Counted from the first letter of the stretch, positions 17,980-27,686 are shown. The stretch is 64,000 nt of DNA from Solirubrobacter soli DSM 22325 (GCF_000423665.1 NZ_AUIK01000036.1:17516-81515), one strand, 5' to 3'. Notes: generated from the sequence alone by a model not told the origin. Numbers and translations: made by a program.

Positions 17980-19124
17980 AGATCACGTCGATCACGACGC
18001 ACGTGTTGGGGACGCCGTGGCGCGACCTCACGTTCGTCCAGGTCCACACCGACGAGGGACTGACCGGCGTCGGCGAGACCCGCATGCTCGGCCACACGCA
18101 GGCGCTGCTCGGCTACCTCGCCGAGGCCGAGCGCAACCACATCGTGGGCAGCGACCCGTTCGCGATCGAGTCGCTCGTCCAGCGGATGAAGTACGGCGAC
18201 TACGGCCGCGCGGGCGAGATCGTGATGTCCGGCATCGGGTGCGTCGAGGTCGCGTGCTGGGACATCATGGGCCAGGCGCTCGGGGTCCCCGTCTACAAGC
18301 TGCTCGGCGGGGCGGTGAACGACCGGGTGAAGGCGTACGCGAACGGCTGGTACACGGTCGAGCGCACGCCGGAGGAGTTCCACACGGCGGCGCGGCGGGT
18401 GGTCGAGCTCGGCTACCGGGCGCTGAAGTTCGACCCGTTCGGCGAGGGGCGCTTCGAGCTGACCTACGAGGAGCGGGTGCGCTCCGTGGGTCTCGTCGAG
18501 GCGGTGCGCGACGCCGTCGGCCCCGAGGTCGAGATCCTGGTCGAGATGCACGGGCGCTTCGCCGCGCATGAGGCGATCCGGGTGGCGGGGATGATCGAGC
18601 GCTTCGAGCCCTCGTGGATCGAGGAGCCCGTGCCGCCGGAGAACCTCGCTGCGCTGCGGTCGGTCGCCGAGCACACGCCGCTGCCGATCGCGACCGGCGA
18701 GCGCATCCACGACCGGATCGAGTTCCGCGAGCTCTTCGAGCACCGCTCGGTGAACATCATCCAGCCGGACATCGGCCACATCGGCGGCCTGTTGGAGACC
18801 CGCAAGCTGGCGGCGACGGCCGAGACCCACTACGTGCTGATCGCGCCGCACAACGTGGGCGGGCCGGTTCTGACGGCGGCCAACCTGCACCTCGCGGCGT
18901 GCACGCCGAACTTCAAGATCCAGGAGCACTTCAACGACTTCGCCGACCACGAGGTCCTCCAGGCCGCGCCCGGCCTGCCGCCGGTGGTCGACGGCTACTT
19001 CGCGCTCCCGGACGCGCCCGGCCTGGGCGTGACGCTCGACGTGGACTTCGTCGCCGAGCGCCCGTCGACCGGCGCCCACTTCGACCTCTTCCAGCACGAC
19101 TGGCACTTCCGGGGGACGAAGTAG
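17976..19124 (+). CDS. enolase-superfamily sugar-acid dehydratase (galactonate dehydratase type)
   Basis: A 382-residue mandelate racemase/muconate lactonising enzyme relative. Metal ligands resemble galactonate dehydratase: Glu in EILVEMHGRF (with the following His), Glu in WIEEPVPPEN, Glu in ATGERIHDR; the partner His is in LIAPHNVGGP and an Asp in IQPDIGHIGG. This set normally removes water from an aldonic acid to give a 2-keto-3-deoxy acid. GTG 17976 overlaps the upstream stop. It probably dehydrates an aldonate made by the dehydrogenases encoded just downstream. Confidence 0.85.
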   Translation: MKITSITTHVLGTPWRDLTFVQVHTDEGLTGVGETRMLGHTQALLGYLAEAERNHIVGSDPFAIESLVQRMKYGDYGRAGEIVMSGIGCVEVACWDIMGQALGVPVYKLLGGAVNDRVKAYANGWYTVERTPEEFHTAARRVVELGYRALKFDPFGEGRFELTYEERVRSVGLVEAVRDAVGPEVEILVEMHGRFAAHEAIRVAGMIERFEPSWIEEPVPPENLAALRSVAEHTPLPIATGERIHDRIEFRELFEHRSVNIIQPDIGHIGGLLETRKLAATAETHYVLIAPHNVGGPVLTAANLHLAACTPNFKIQEHFNDFADHEVLQAAPGLPPVVDGYFALPDAPGLGVTLDVDFVAERPSTGAHFDLFQHDWHFRGTK

Positions 19125-20198
19125 ATGGCGGTGCAGATCTCCGCGCCGGGCGTGATCGAGCAGGTCGACGTCGACGTGGGCCCGCCCGGCCCGGGCGACG
19201 CGGTCGTGCGGATCGCGTACGCGGGGATCTGCGGCTCGGACCGGGAGATCCTGGAAGGTGGGCGGCCGGCCGAGTTCGTCCGCTATCCGGTCGTGCCGGG
19301 CCACGAGTGGTCCGGCGTCGTCGAGGCCGTCGGCGCGGGCGCGGACCCGCGGCTGATCGGCCGCAAGGTCGTCGGCGAGGGCTTTCGCAACTGCCAGGCG
19401 TGCGATGCCTGCCGCACCGGGCAGACGACCCTCTGCGAGGCCCCCTACGAGGAGACCGGCTTCACCCAGCCAGGCGCGTGGAACGAGCGGTTGAAGCTGC
19501 CGGCGCGCCTGCTGCACGTGCTGCCCGAGGACGCCGACCTGCGCGTGGCTGCGCTGCTGGAGCCCGCCGCGTGCGTCGCGGAGGCGTGCCTGCTGGCCGC
19601 GCCGGTGCCGGGCGAACGAGTCGCGGTCGTGGGCGGCGGGACCCTGGGCCTGCTGAGCGCACAGCTGCTGCGGGCGTCGTCGCCGCGCGAGCTCGTCGTG
19701 GTGGCACGCCGAACGGAGCGGGCGCCACTGGCGCAGCGGATGGGTGCCGACGCGCTGGTCGCGCCGGACGAGCTGGTGCCGCGAGGCGACGCGGCGGCGG
19801 GCGGCGACGCGGGCGCCGGCGGCGCCGGCTCGCAGGGCGCCTCCACGCCGCGACGCGCGGCCGGCTTCGACGTCGTCGTCGAGGCCGCGGGGACGCCCGG
19901 GTCCGCCCAGCTCGCGGTCGACATCGCGCGGCGCGGCGGGCGGGTCGTCCTCACGGGCATCCCGACCGACCGCGCGGACGGCGTCTCCGCGCAAGGCCTC
20001 GTCACGCAGGCCGTGACGGTCTTCAACGTGTTCGGCGCGCCGTCGCGGGCGTGGGTGCACACGGTGCGCGCGTTCGCCGCCGGGCTGCTGGACCCCACGC
20101 CGCTGATCACCCATGAGTTGCCGCTCACCGAGATCGAGGAGGCGTTCCGCGTGATGACCTCCGATCCGAAGGTCGGCAAGATCCTGTTGCGGCCATGA
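19125..20198 (+). CDS. zinc-dependent medium-chain alcohol/sugar dehydrogenase
   Basis: A 357-residue MDR enzyme. Catalytic zinc ligands are in GICGSDREI (Cys) and VVPGHEWSG (His/Glu); the structural zinc site is CQACDACRTGQTTLC. The NAD(P) fold starts at VAVVGGGTLGLLSAQLL. Odd: after VAPDELV there is a low-complexity insertion of about 28 residues (RGDAAAGGDAGAGGAGSQGA and on) just before the second Rossmann half (FDVVVEAAGTPGS). It lies directly after the dehydratase stop with no gap and overlaps the GMC gene by 4 bp. Likely substrate: a sugar or polyol. Confidence 0.88.
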   Translation: MAVQISAPGVIEQVDVDVGPPGPGDAVVRIAYAGICGSDREILEGGRPAEFVRYPVVPGHEWSGVVEAVGAGADPRLIGRKVVGEGFRNCQACDACRTGQTTLCEAPYEETGFTQPGAWNERLKLPARLLHVLPEDADLRVAALLEPAACVAEACLLAAPVPGERVAVVGGGTLGLLSAQLLRASSPRELVVVARRTERAPLAQRMGADALVAPDELVPRGDAAAGGDAGAGGAGSQGASTPRRAAGFDVVVEAAGTPGSAQLAVDIARRGGRVVLTGIPTDRADGVSAQGLVTQAVTVFNVFGAPSRAWVHTVRAFAAGLLDPTPLITHELPLTEIEEAFRVMTSDPKVGKILLRP

Positions 20199-22084
20199 AA
20201 GACCTCGTCGATCAGGTCATCCCTCCTGACGCGTGGCCGGGCGGGTGGGACGGGGGCGTCGCCGACCTGCTCGAACGCGAGCCGCTGCGCTGGGCGCGGC
20301 CGCTGCTCGCCCGCGCCGCGGCGTTCGCCGACGTCGCGAGCCTCCGACGCCACGACCCCGAGGCCTTCGCCGCGCTCCTGCGCGTCTGCTTCGAAGGCTT
20401 CTACGCCGCGCGCGCCGGCTTCACCCCGCCGGCCTGGGACATGCTCGGCTTCCCGGTCACGCCGACGGTCGAACCGGAGCCGGTCCCGGTGATCGCACAG
20501 CCGCGCGACGCGTACGACGTCATCGTGATCGGCGCCGGCGCGGGCGGCGGCGTCACCGCGCACGTGCTCGCCCAGGCGGGCGCGCGGGTCCTGCTGGTCG
20601 AACGCGCTCGCCGCCACACGCAGGCCGAGCTCACGAGCGATCACCTGCACGGCAAGCGCGCACAGCTCTATGACCCGGTCGCCGGGCCGGGACGGGGCCA
20701 CCCGCGCGTGCTCGACGGCCGAGGCGTGATCGACGTGCTCGACGACCCGCCCGCCTGGGGGCTGAACGCGATGGCCGTCGGCGGCGGCACCCGCGTCTGG
20801 CAGGGGATGGCGTGGCGCTTCCTGCCCGAGGACTTCGAGATGGCGACCCGCTACGGCGTGCCCGCCGACAGCACGCTGTCCGACTGGCCGATCACCTATG
20901 ACGAGCTCGCGCCGTACTACGACCGCGTCGAGTGGGAGATCGGCGTGTCCGGAGCGTCGGACGGGCCGCTCGCCGACCGCTTCGTGCGCGAGCGCGGGTA
21001 CCCGATGCCACCGCTGCGCGACGACGCGATCCGGCTCGCGTTCGCCGCGGCCGCGGACCGCCTCGGCTGGGGCTCGGGCCCGGTCCCGTTCGCGATCAAC
21101 AGCATCCCGCGCGACGGCCGCGCGGCGTGCGTGCACTGCTCGCAGTGCCTCGGCCACGCCTCCCCCGTCAACGCCAAGAACGGCACGCACAACACGGTCA
21201 TCCCGCGGGCCGTCGCCTCCGGGAACTGCGACCTGCTCGTGCGCGCGCAGGTCGTCGCGATCGAGCCCGGCGGCGTCCGCCTCGTCCTCGACGCCGAAGA
21301 GCGGACCGTGCGCTGCGACCGCGTCGTCGTCTGCGCGGGCGCGGTCGAGACCCCGCGGCTCCTGCTCGCCTCCGGCCTCGGCAACGCCGTCGTCGGCACC
21401 AACCTGCACAACCACTCGTTCGTGATGCTCTACGGCCATGCCGACGAGCCGCTCGAGCGCTTCGAAGGCCCGGGCCACTCGGTCGCGACGCTCGACTTCG
21501 TCCACCGCGATGGCGAGGCGTGGGGCGGCGGCGTGCTCTTCGACGCGCCGTCCCTGCTGCCGGTCGTCGCCGCGGGCATCGCGCCCCAGCTCGGCCACGC
21601 CGCGTACGGCGCGGGCCACAAGGCGTGGATGCGCGACGGCCTGCGGCACGTGATCGGCGGCATGGGCATCGGCCAGGAGATCCCCTCCGCACACGCCCGC
21701 GTCACGCTCGACCCGGCCGTCCGCGACGTCCACGGCATGCCCGTCGCCCGCCTGCACGGCGCCATCCATCCCGCCACGCTCGAGGTCCGCGACTACATGG
21801 AGCGCCACCTCAACACCTGGCTCGACGAGGTCGGCATCGCGGACCGGTTCGTCTACGGCTCCGGTCGCACACCCGCCGCCGCCGGCGAGCACTCCGCCGG
21901 CACCTGCCGGATGGGCGACGACCCTGCCACTTCGGCCTGCGACCGTTTCGGCCGCGTGCACGGCACCGAGCGCGTCTACGTCGCCGACGCCTCGCTGCTG
22001 AACACCAACGGCGGCGTCAACCCGTGCGAGACGACGATGGCCAACGCCTGGCGCGTCGCCGACGCCCTCGTGACCAAACCCTAG
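20195..22084 (+). CDS. GMC-family FAD oxidoreductase with N-terminal subunit-3-like region
   Basis: A 629-residue flavoprotein. FAD is bound by VIVIGAGAGGGVTAHVLAQA near residue 110. A four-Cys-like segment CVHCSQCLGHA lies mid-protein and the C-terminal GMC signature is present (AGEHSAGTCRMG...VYVADASLLNTNGGVNPCET). The first 90 residues (LLRVCFEGFYAARAGFTPPAWDMLGFP) recall gluconate 2-dehydrogenase subunit 3 and may be a fused accessory region. Last gene of the run from 15632; it probably oxidises an aldose or aldonate, passing electrons to a membrane acceptor. No TAT leader is visible. Confidence 0.85.
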   Translation: MKDLVDQVIPPDAWPGGWDGGVADLLEREPLRWARPLLARAAAFADVASLRRHDPEAFAALLRVCFEGFYAARAGFTPPAWDMLGFPVTPTVEPEPVPVIAQPRDAYDVIVIGAGAGGGVTAHVLAQAGARVLLVERARRHTQAELTSDHLHGKRAQLYDPVAGPGRGHPRVLDGRGVIDVLDDPPAWGLNAMAVGGGTRVWQGMAWRFLPEDFEMATRYGVPADSTLSDWPITYDELAPYYDRVEWEIGVSGASDGPLADRFVRERGYPMPPLRDDAIRLAFAAAADRLGWGSGPVPFAINSIPRDGRAACVHCSQCLGHASPVNAKNGTHNTVIPRAVASGNCDLLVRAQVVAIEPGGVRLVLDAEERTVRCDRVVVCAGAVETPRLLLASGLGNAVVGTNLHNHSFVMLYGHADEPLERFEGPGHSVATLDFVHRDGEAWGGGVLFDAPSLLPVVAAGIAPQLGHAAYGAGHKAWMRDGLRHVIGGMGIGQEIPSAHARVTLDPAVRDVHGMPVARLHGAIHPATLEVRDYMERHLNTWLDEVGIADRFVYGSGRTPAAAGEHSAGTCRMGDDPATSACDRFGRVHGTERVYVADASLLNTNGGVNPCETTMANAWRVADALVTKP

Positions 22085-22144
22085 GGTCCTCGTCTCGGGG
22101 TCACCCCATTTCGCCGTCCGGCCGATGGCGGGAGGGTCGTGACC

Positions 22145-22960
22145 ATGAGAACACGATCCACACGCTCGGGGCTCGAGGAGCGCCGGCGCGACGAGGGCGA
22201 CGCGGCGCGCCGGAGGCCCGAGGCCGCGATCCTCGCTCTGCAGCGCAGCGCCGGCAACCAGGCGGTGGCCCGCGTCCTGCAACGGCGGTCGCTTCAGCGC
22301 TTGCAGGAGATGGACGTTCCGCGGGAAGAGAAGAAGGAATACGAACGCGTCAAGAAGCTCTACGCGGACAGCTTCAATGACGGCAAGCCCTTCGCGGCCT
22401 ATGAGACGAAGGGAACGTGGGTTGCACTCCGCAACGCGGCGCAGAACGTTGCGGAGCTCGTCCAGACGATCGACACGCTCGTCGCGCAGGCGAAGGCCGC
22501 GATGCCGCAGGCCGCGAAGACGGCCGCGCCGGAGCCGAAGGCGCCACAGAAGCGCTCGGGCCGGGGCACCAAGACGATCCAGGTCGGCACGCTCGACGAG
22601 TACGTCCTCAATGAGGGCAAAGACCCGGCCGACGTCGCGAAACCCGTCGACAGCCTCCCTCCCCACCTCGCGAACGTCCAGCGAGCGCTCGACAACTGGG
22701 GCGTGGACGGCCATGCCGGAATGGGCCAGGAGACCGTGCGCCTGGACCGCGACGACGTGATCCTGGTCTACCGGTACATCACCGCCAAGTGGGCGGCGAC
22801 GCCGTTCAAGGGCCTTGGCTCGGGCCGACACGCGGGCGTGTACCAACTCAAGGTGAGCGACACGCGCAAGCACCCGGTGTCGCAGAAGCAGCTCACGTGG
22901 CACATGGACCTGTCGCAGGACACCTACGCGAACCTTCCGCCGTACATCAGAGAGCGGTAG
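22145..22960 (+). CDS. protein with N-terminal motif of contractile-injection-system cargo
   Basis: About 271 residues. Residues 32-47 read LQRSAGNQAVARVLQR, the short motif that recurs near the N-terminus of proteins linked to extracellular contractile injection systems, often beside DUF4157. No DUF4157 HExxH is visible. A charged helical region follows (EEKKEYERVKKLYADSFNDG), then an Ala/Lys-rich linker (about residues 120-150) and a C-terminal domain of about 120 residues ending HMDLSQDTYANLPPYIRER, which may be the effector. Start ATG 22145 has GGAGGG 8 bp upstream; GTG 22139 is possible. No injection-system genes are in the window. Confidence 0.6.
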   Translation: MRTRSTRSGLEERRRDEGDAARRRPEAAILALQRSAGNQAVARVLQRRSLQRLQEMDVPREEKKEYERVKKLYADSFNDGKPFAAYETKGTWVALRNAAQNVAELVQTIDTLVAQAKAAMPQAAKTAAPEPKAPQKRSGRGTKTIQVGTLDEYVLNEGKDPADVAKPVDSLPPHLANVQRALDNWGVDGHAGMGQETVRLDRDDVILVYRYITAKWAATPFKGLGSGRHAGVYQLKVSDTRKHPVSQKQLTWHMDLSQDTYANLPPYIRER

Positions 22961-22969
22961 TGCGAATGG

Positions 22970-23950
22970 TCAGAACGGGCTCGGCAGCGCGACCCGCGTC
23001 CGCACGGAGCGCCGGCGTCCGTCGAAGAGATGCAGCACGAACAGGCAGGCCAGCGCGACCACCGCGAGCAGGCAGAAGCCGAGCGCGTAGCCACCGGTCG
23101 CGGACTTCACGATGCCCATGACCAACGGCGGGAAGAAGCCGCCGAGCCCGCCCGCGGCGCCGACGACGCCGGTGACCGCGCCGACACGCTCCGGGAACCA
23201 CTGCGGGACGAGCTTGAACACGGCGCCCGTGCCGAGGCCGAGGAAGACGCCCATGGTCAGACCCCGGTCAGCAGCTTCGGGAGGTACAGGAACATCGCGA
23301 CGAACCCGCCGAAGGCGAGGAAGTAGAACAGCGTCAGCGCCCACGCACGCCCGCTCTCGCGGAACACCCGCAGCGAGGCGAGCATCGAGGCGCGCGGCGC
23401 GTTCGGGTCGGGAGCGGTCGCGTCTCGCGCGAGCACGGCGAAGAGCACCGCGGTCACGACGATCACGGCGGCGGCGATCCAGAACGGCGCGGCAAGGCCC
23501 CACGCCTTGGCGATCTTGGGGGCGGTGAACCCGGCGAGCACCGAGCCGATCATCCCCATCCCGTACACGCCCAGCGCCATGCCTTGGCGCTCCGGGCTGT
23601 ACCAGCGGTTGACGAACGGCACGCCGACGGCGAACGACGCGCCCGCGAACCCGAGCAGGAGGCCGAACACCAGCATTCCGGCGTAGGAGTCATGCCACAG
23701 CGCCAGCGCCACCAGCGGCAACGGGGTGAACGCCAGCAGCGCGATGAAGACCCGGCGTCCACCGTGGCGCTCGGCGAGGATGCCGAGCGGGATCCGCATC
23801 ACCGAGCCGAGCAGCACCGGCACGGCGACCATGACCGCCAGCTGGAACTCGGTGAGGCCGAGGTGGTCCTGGAGGTCGGGTCCGAGTGGACCGAGCAGGC
23901 TCCAGGCGAAGAAGCAGGCGGCGAACGCGAGCGTGGCGAGGGTGAGTGCC
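22970..23950 (-). pseudogene. decayed narK-like nitrate/nitrite transporter
   Basis: Two frames together read as a diverged copy of the intact transporter at 30557-31693. Frame one (up to 23832 and beyond) encodes PVLLGSVMRIPLGILAERHG through YLPKLLTGV and then stops near 23257. Frame two resumes with MGVFLGLGTGAVFKLVPQWF and continues to the C-terminus. Compared with the intact copy about 65-75 residues are missing at the junction. Upstream coding resembling the first membrane helix (AFAACFFAWSLLGPLGPDL) has no ATG, GTG or TTG before an in-frame stop near 23980. A deletion plus start loss makes it non-functional as a full transporter. Confidence 0.82.
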
Positions 23951-24053
23951 GGTGTGGGTGACCGGCGGGAGGGGGCGAACTACGGAGGCCATCGGCTCGC
24001 GTGCGGTGATAGCTTCGCGGCGCCACCTTCGCAGCGTGGAGAGGAGAGTCTTT

Positions 24054-27000
24054 GTGGCGTCACCACGGCTGACCGCGGCGCACGAGTTCTTCCGTAAAGG
24101 AGAGCCGAGCGCGGAGGGCTGGAGCATGCTGATCGCCCAGCGCCGCGGCTGGGAGTCGGCCTACCGCGACCGCTGGCGGCACGACAAGGTCGTGCGCTCC
24201 ACCCACGGCGTCAACTGCACCGGCTCGTGCTCGTGGAACGTGTACGTCAAGGACGGGCTGATCACCTGGGAGAGCCAGGCGGTCGACTATCCGCGGACCG
24301 ATCCCGGGCGGCCGAACCATGAGCCCCGCGGGTGTCCGCGCGGCGCGTCGTTCTCCTGGTACACGTACTCGCCGGTCCGGCTCAAGCACCCGTACGTCCG
24401 CGGCAGCCTGATCGAGCGCTGGCGCGCGGCGAAGGCCTCCTCGCCCGACCCGGTCGCGGCGTTCGCGCAGGTCGCGGCCGACGGCTCCCATCGCGGCGAG
24501 CGCGGCCGCGGCGGCTTCGTCCGCTGCAGTTGGGAGGAGGCGACGGAGCTGATCGCCGCGGCCACCGTGCACACGATCCGCGAGCACGGCCCCGACCGCG
24601 TCGGCGGGTTCACCCCGATCCCCGCGATGTCACCCGTCTCGTTCACCGCCGGAACCCGGTTCCTCTCGCTGATCGGCGGCCACACGACCACCTTCTACGA
24701 CTGGTACGCGGACCTCCCGCCGGCATCGCCGCAGGTGTTCGGCGACCAGACCGACGTCCCGGAGTCGGCCGACTGGTGGGACGCGAGCTACCTGATCGTG
24801 TGGGGGACGAACCTCCCGATCACCCGCACGCCCGACGCCCACTTCATGACCGAGGCGCGCTACCGCGGCCAGAAGGTCGTCGTCGTCTCGCCCGACTACA
24901 GCGACCACGTCAAGTTCGCCGACGAGTGGCTGCCGGCGCAGCCCGGGACGGACGCGGCGCTGGCGATGGCCATGGGCCACGTGATGCTCAAGGAGTTCTG
25001 GGTCGACCGGCCCGTCGGGCGCTTCGAGGACTACGGCCGGCGCTTCACCGACCTGCCGCTGCTGGTGGCGCTCGAGGAACGCGACGACGGCACGCGGGTG
25101 CCGGGACGCTTCGTGATGGCGTCCGACATCGGCGACACGAGCGAGAACGCCGACTGGAAGCCTGTGCTGCTCGACGCCGCCACCGGCGAGCCGGCGGTCC
25201 CCAGCGGCTCGGTGGGCTTCCGCTACGGCGAGGAGGGCAAGGGGCGCTGGAACCTGCGGCTCGGCGACCTGGACCCCGTGCTGACGCTGTTCGGCCGCCA
25301 CGAGGAGACCGTCGAGGTCGCGCTGCCCCGCTTCGACGTCGGCGACAACCCCGGCGGCGCGGTGATGCGCCGCGGCGTGCCGGCGATCCGCGTCGGCGGG
25401 CAGCTGGTGACGACCGTCCTCGACCTGATGCTCGCCACCTACGGCGTCGCCCGCGACGGGCTGCCGGGCGAGTGGCCGGAGGACTACGACGACGCGTCCG
25501 TGCCATACACGCCCGCGTGGCAGGAGGCGATCACCGGCGTCGACCGCAAGCTGGCCGTGAAGATCGCGCGCGAGTTCGCCCGCAACGCCGAGGTCAGCGG
25601 CGGGCGGTCGATGATCTGCATGGGCGCGGGCACCAACCACTGGTTCCACTCCGACGAGACGTACCGCGCGTTCATCGCCTTGCTGCTGCTCGGCGGCTGC
25701 GTGGGCATCAACGGCGGCGGCTGGGCGCACTACGTCGGGCAGGAGAAGATCCGCACGTTCGCAGGCTGGCAGCAGCTGGCGTTCGCGCTGGACTGGCGCC
25801 GACCTGGCCGGCAGGCCCAGGGCACCTCCTTCTACTACACGCACACCGAGCAGTGGCGGTACGACCGGATGCGCCCCGAGCTCTTCGCTTCGCCGCTCGG
25901 CGACGGCCGGTTCGCCGGGATGACGGCGATCGACGCGCACGCGAAGGCCGTGCGGATGGGCTGGATGCCCGCGTACCCGCAGTGGAACCGCAACCCGCTC
26001 GACGTCGCCGACGAGGGCGGCGAGGACCCGATCGCGCACGTCGTCGAAGAGCTCAAGGCGGGGAGGCTGCGCTACGCCGTCGAGGACCCGAGCGCGCCGG
26101 AGAGCTTCCCGCGCGTGTTCTTCGTCTGGCGCTCGAACCTGCTCGGCTCCTCCGGCAAGGGCCAGGAGTACTTCCTGCGCCATCTGCTCGGCTCGACGCA
26201 CGACGGGCCGCCGGCCGAGCCGCTGCCCGAGGGCGAGCGGCCGTCGGAGGTGCGCTGGCGCGACGAGATCCCCAACGGCAAGCTCGACCTGCTGGTCAAC
26301 GTCGACTTCCGCATGACCACGACCGGGCTCTACTCGGACATCGTGCTGCCCGCGGCGACGTGGTATGAGAAGTACGACCTGTCGATGACCGACATGCACC
26401 CGTTCGTGCATTCGTTCAACCAGGCCGTGCCGCCGCCGTGGGAGGCGCGCAGCGACTGGGACTGCTTCGGCGGCATCGCCCGCGCGTTCTCCGACCTCGC
26501 GCGCGAGCACCTCGGCGTGCGCCGGGACATCGTCTCCGGACCGGTGCAGCACGACACGCCGGGCGAGATCAGCCAGCCTCGCGGCGAGGTGCTCGACTGG
26601 CGCGCCGGCGAGTGCGAGGCGGTGCCGGGCAAGACGATGCCGGCACTGGCGGTGGTCGAGCGCGACTACGGCGCGGTCGCCGAGATGTGGGCGTCGCTCG
26701 GCCCGCTCGCGGAGGAACTCGGCTCGGTGGTCAAGAGCGCGTCGTTCAAGCCCGATCGCGAGGTGAAGCAGCTCGCCGCGCGCAACGGCGTCGCGCCCAA
26801 CGGCCGCCCGTCGCTGGAGCGCCCCGAGCACGTCGCGGAGACGATGCTCGCGCTCTCGTGCGTCACGAACGGCCGCCTGTCGGTGGCGGGGTTCAAGTCG
26901 CTGGAGGAGCGCTGCGGGGTGCCGCTCGCCGACCTCGCCGAGGTCGCGGAGGAGACCCGCATCACCTTCCAGGACACGCAGGTGCAGCCGCGGCGGGTGA

Positions 27001-27686
27001 TCACGTCGCCCGAGTGGTCGGGGATCGACGAGGAGGGCCGCGCCTACGCGGCGTTCACGATCAACGTCGAGCGCGACAAGCCGTGGCACACGCTGTCCGG
27101 CCGCATGCACCTCTACGTGGACCACGCGTGGATGCGCGAGCTCGGCGAGAGCCTGCCCGCCTTCCGCCCGCCGGTCGACCACCGGTTGATGCTCGCGGGC
27201 GCTCGGCCGGTCCCCAACGACGGCGTCCCGGAGGTGACGCTGCGATACCTCACACCGCACTCGAAGTGGTCGATCCACTCCGAGTACCAGGACAACCTGC
27301 ACATGCTGACGCTGTTCCGCGGCGGCTCGGGCCTGTGGCTGAGCCCGCAGGACGCCGCCACGATCGGCGTGGCGGACAACGACTGGGTCGAGGCCCACAA
27401 CCGCAACGGCATCGTCGTCACACGCGCGGTGGTCTCCCACCGCGTCCCGGAGGGCGTGTGCCTGATGTACCACTCCAAGGACCGCCAGATCGGCACGCCG
27501 CGATCGCAGATCGACGGCCGCCGCGGCGGCACCGAGAACGCGCTCACCACGATCGCGATGAAGCCGACGCACATGATCGGCGGCTACGCGCAGCTCTCGT
27601 GGGGACCGAATTACTACGGGCCGACCGGCTCCAACCGCGACTCGGTGACGATCGTCCGCCGCCGCAGCCAGGAGGTGAGGTACTAG
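24054..27686 (+). CDS. narG: respiratory nitrate reductase, alpha subunit
   Basis: A 1210-residue molybdopterin-guanine-dinucleotide enzyme that reduces nitrate to nitrite on the cytoplasmic side. The N-terminal FS0 iron-sulfur site has the NarG-type His plus Cys pattern: STHGVNCTGSCSWNVYVKDG and the later HEPRGCPRGASFSWYTYSP. Molybdopterin domains follow, with NIGGGW-like GCVGINGGGWAHYVGQEKIR and the C-terminal LMYHSKDRQIGTPRSQ. GTG 24054 is chosen because GGAGAGGAGAG lies 5-6 bp upstream. First gene of narGHJI-narK; its stop overlaps the narH start by one base. Confidence 0.97.
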   Translation: MASPRLTAAHEFFRKGEPSAEGWSMLIAQRRGWESAYRDRWRHDKVVRSTHGVNCTGSCSWNVYVKDGLITWESQAVDYPRTDPGRPNHEPRGCPRGASFSWYTYSPVRLKHPYVRGSLIERWRAAKASSPDPVAAFAQVAADGSHRGERGRGGFVRCSWEEATELIAAATVHTIREHGPDRVGGFTPIPAMSPVSFTAGTRFLSLIGGHTTTFYDWYADLPPASPQVFGDQTDVPESADWWDASYLIVWGTNLPITRTPDAHFMTEARYRGQKVVVVSPDYSDHVKFADEWLPAQPGTDAALAMAMGHVMLKEFWVDRPVGRFEDYGRRFTDLPLLVALEERDDGTRVPGRFVMASDIGDTSENADWKPVLLDAATGEPAVPSGSVGFRYGEEGKGRWNLRLGDLDPVLTLFGRHEETVEVALPRFDVGDNPGGAVMRRGVPAIRVGGQLVTTVLDLMLATYGVARDGLPGEWPEDYDDASVPYTPAWQEAITGVDRKLAVKIAREFARNAEVSGGRSMICMGAGTNHWFHSDETYRAFIALLLLGGCVGINGGGWAHYVGQEKIRTFAGWQQLAFALDWRRPGRQAQGTSFYYTHTEQWRYDRMRPELFASPLGDGRFAGMTAIDAHAKAVRMGWMPAYPQWNRNPLDVADEGGEDPIAHVVEELKAGRLRYAVEDPSAPESFPRVFFVWRSNLLGSSGKGQEYFLRHLLGSTHDGPPAEPLPEGERPSEVRWRDEIPNGKLDLLVNVDFRMTTTGLYSDIVLPAATWYEKYDLSMTDMHPFVHSFNQAVPPPWEARSDWDCFGGIARAFSDLAREHLGVRRDIVSGPVQHDTPGEISQPRGEVLDWRAGECEAVPGKTMPALAVVERDYGAVAEMWASLGPLAEELGSVVKSASFKPDREVKQLAARNGVAPNGRPSLERPEHVAETMLALSCVTNGRLSVAGFKSLEERCGVPLADLAEVAEETRITFQDTQVQPRRVITSPEWSGIDEEGRAYAAFTINVERDKPWHTLSGRMHLYVDHAWMRELGESLPAFRPPVDHRLMLAGARPVPNDGVPEVTLRYLTPHSKWSIHSEYQDNLHMLTLFRGGSGLWLSPQDAATIGVADNDWVEAHNRNGIVVTRAVVSHRVPEGVCLMYHSKDRQIGTPRSQIDGRRGGTENALTTIAMKPTHMIGGYAQLSWGPNYYGPTGSNRDSVTIVRRRSQEVRY

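Noticed and set aside
17814..20114. 766-residue minus-strand open frame
   Set aside because: Antisense to the enolase and dehydrogenase genes; His/Arg/Asp-rich composition typical of shadow frames.
19445..22903. 1152-residue minus-strand open frame
   Set aside because: Antisense shadow across two well-supported genes (dehydrogenase and GMC oxidoreductase) in GC-rich DNA; no motif.
24630..27572. 980-residue minus-strand open frame
   Set aside because: Antisense to narG, which has clear motifs throughout.
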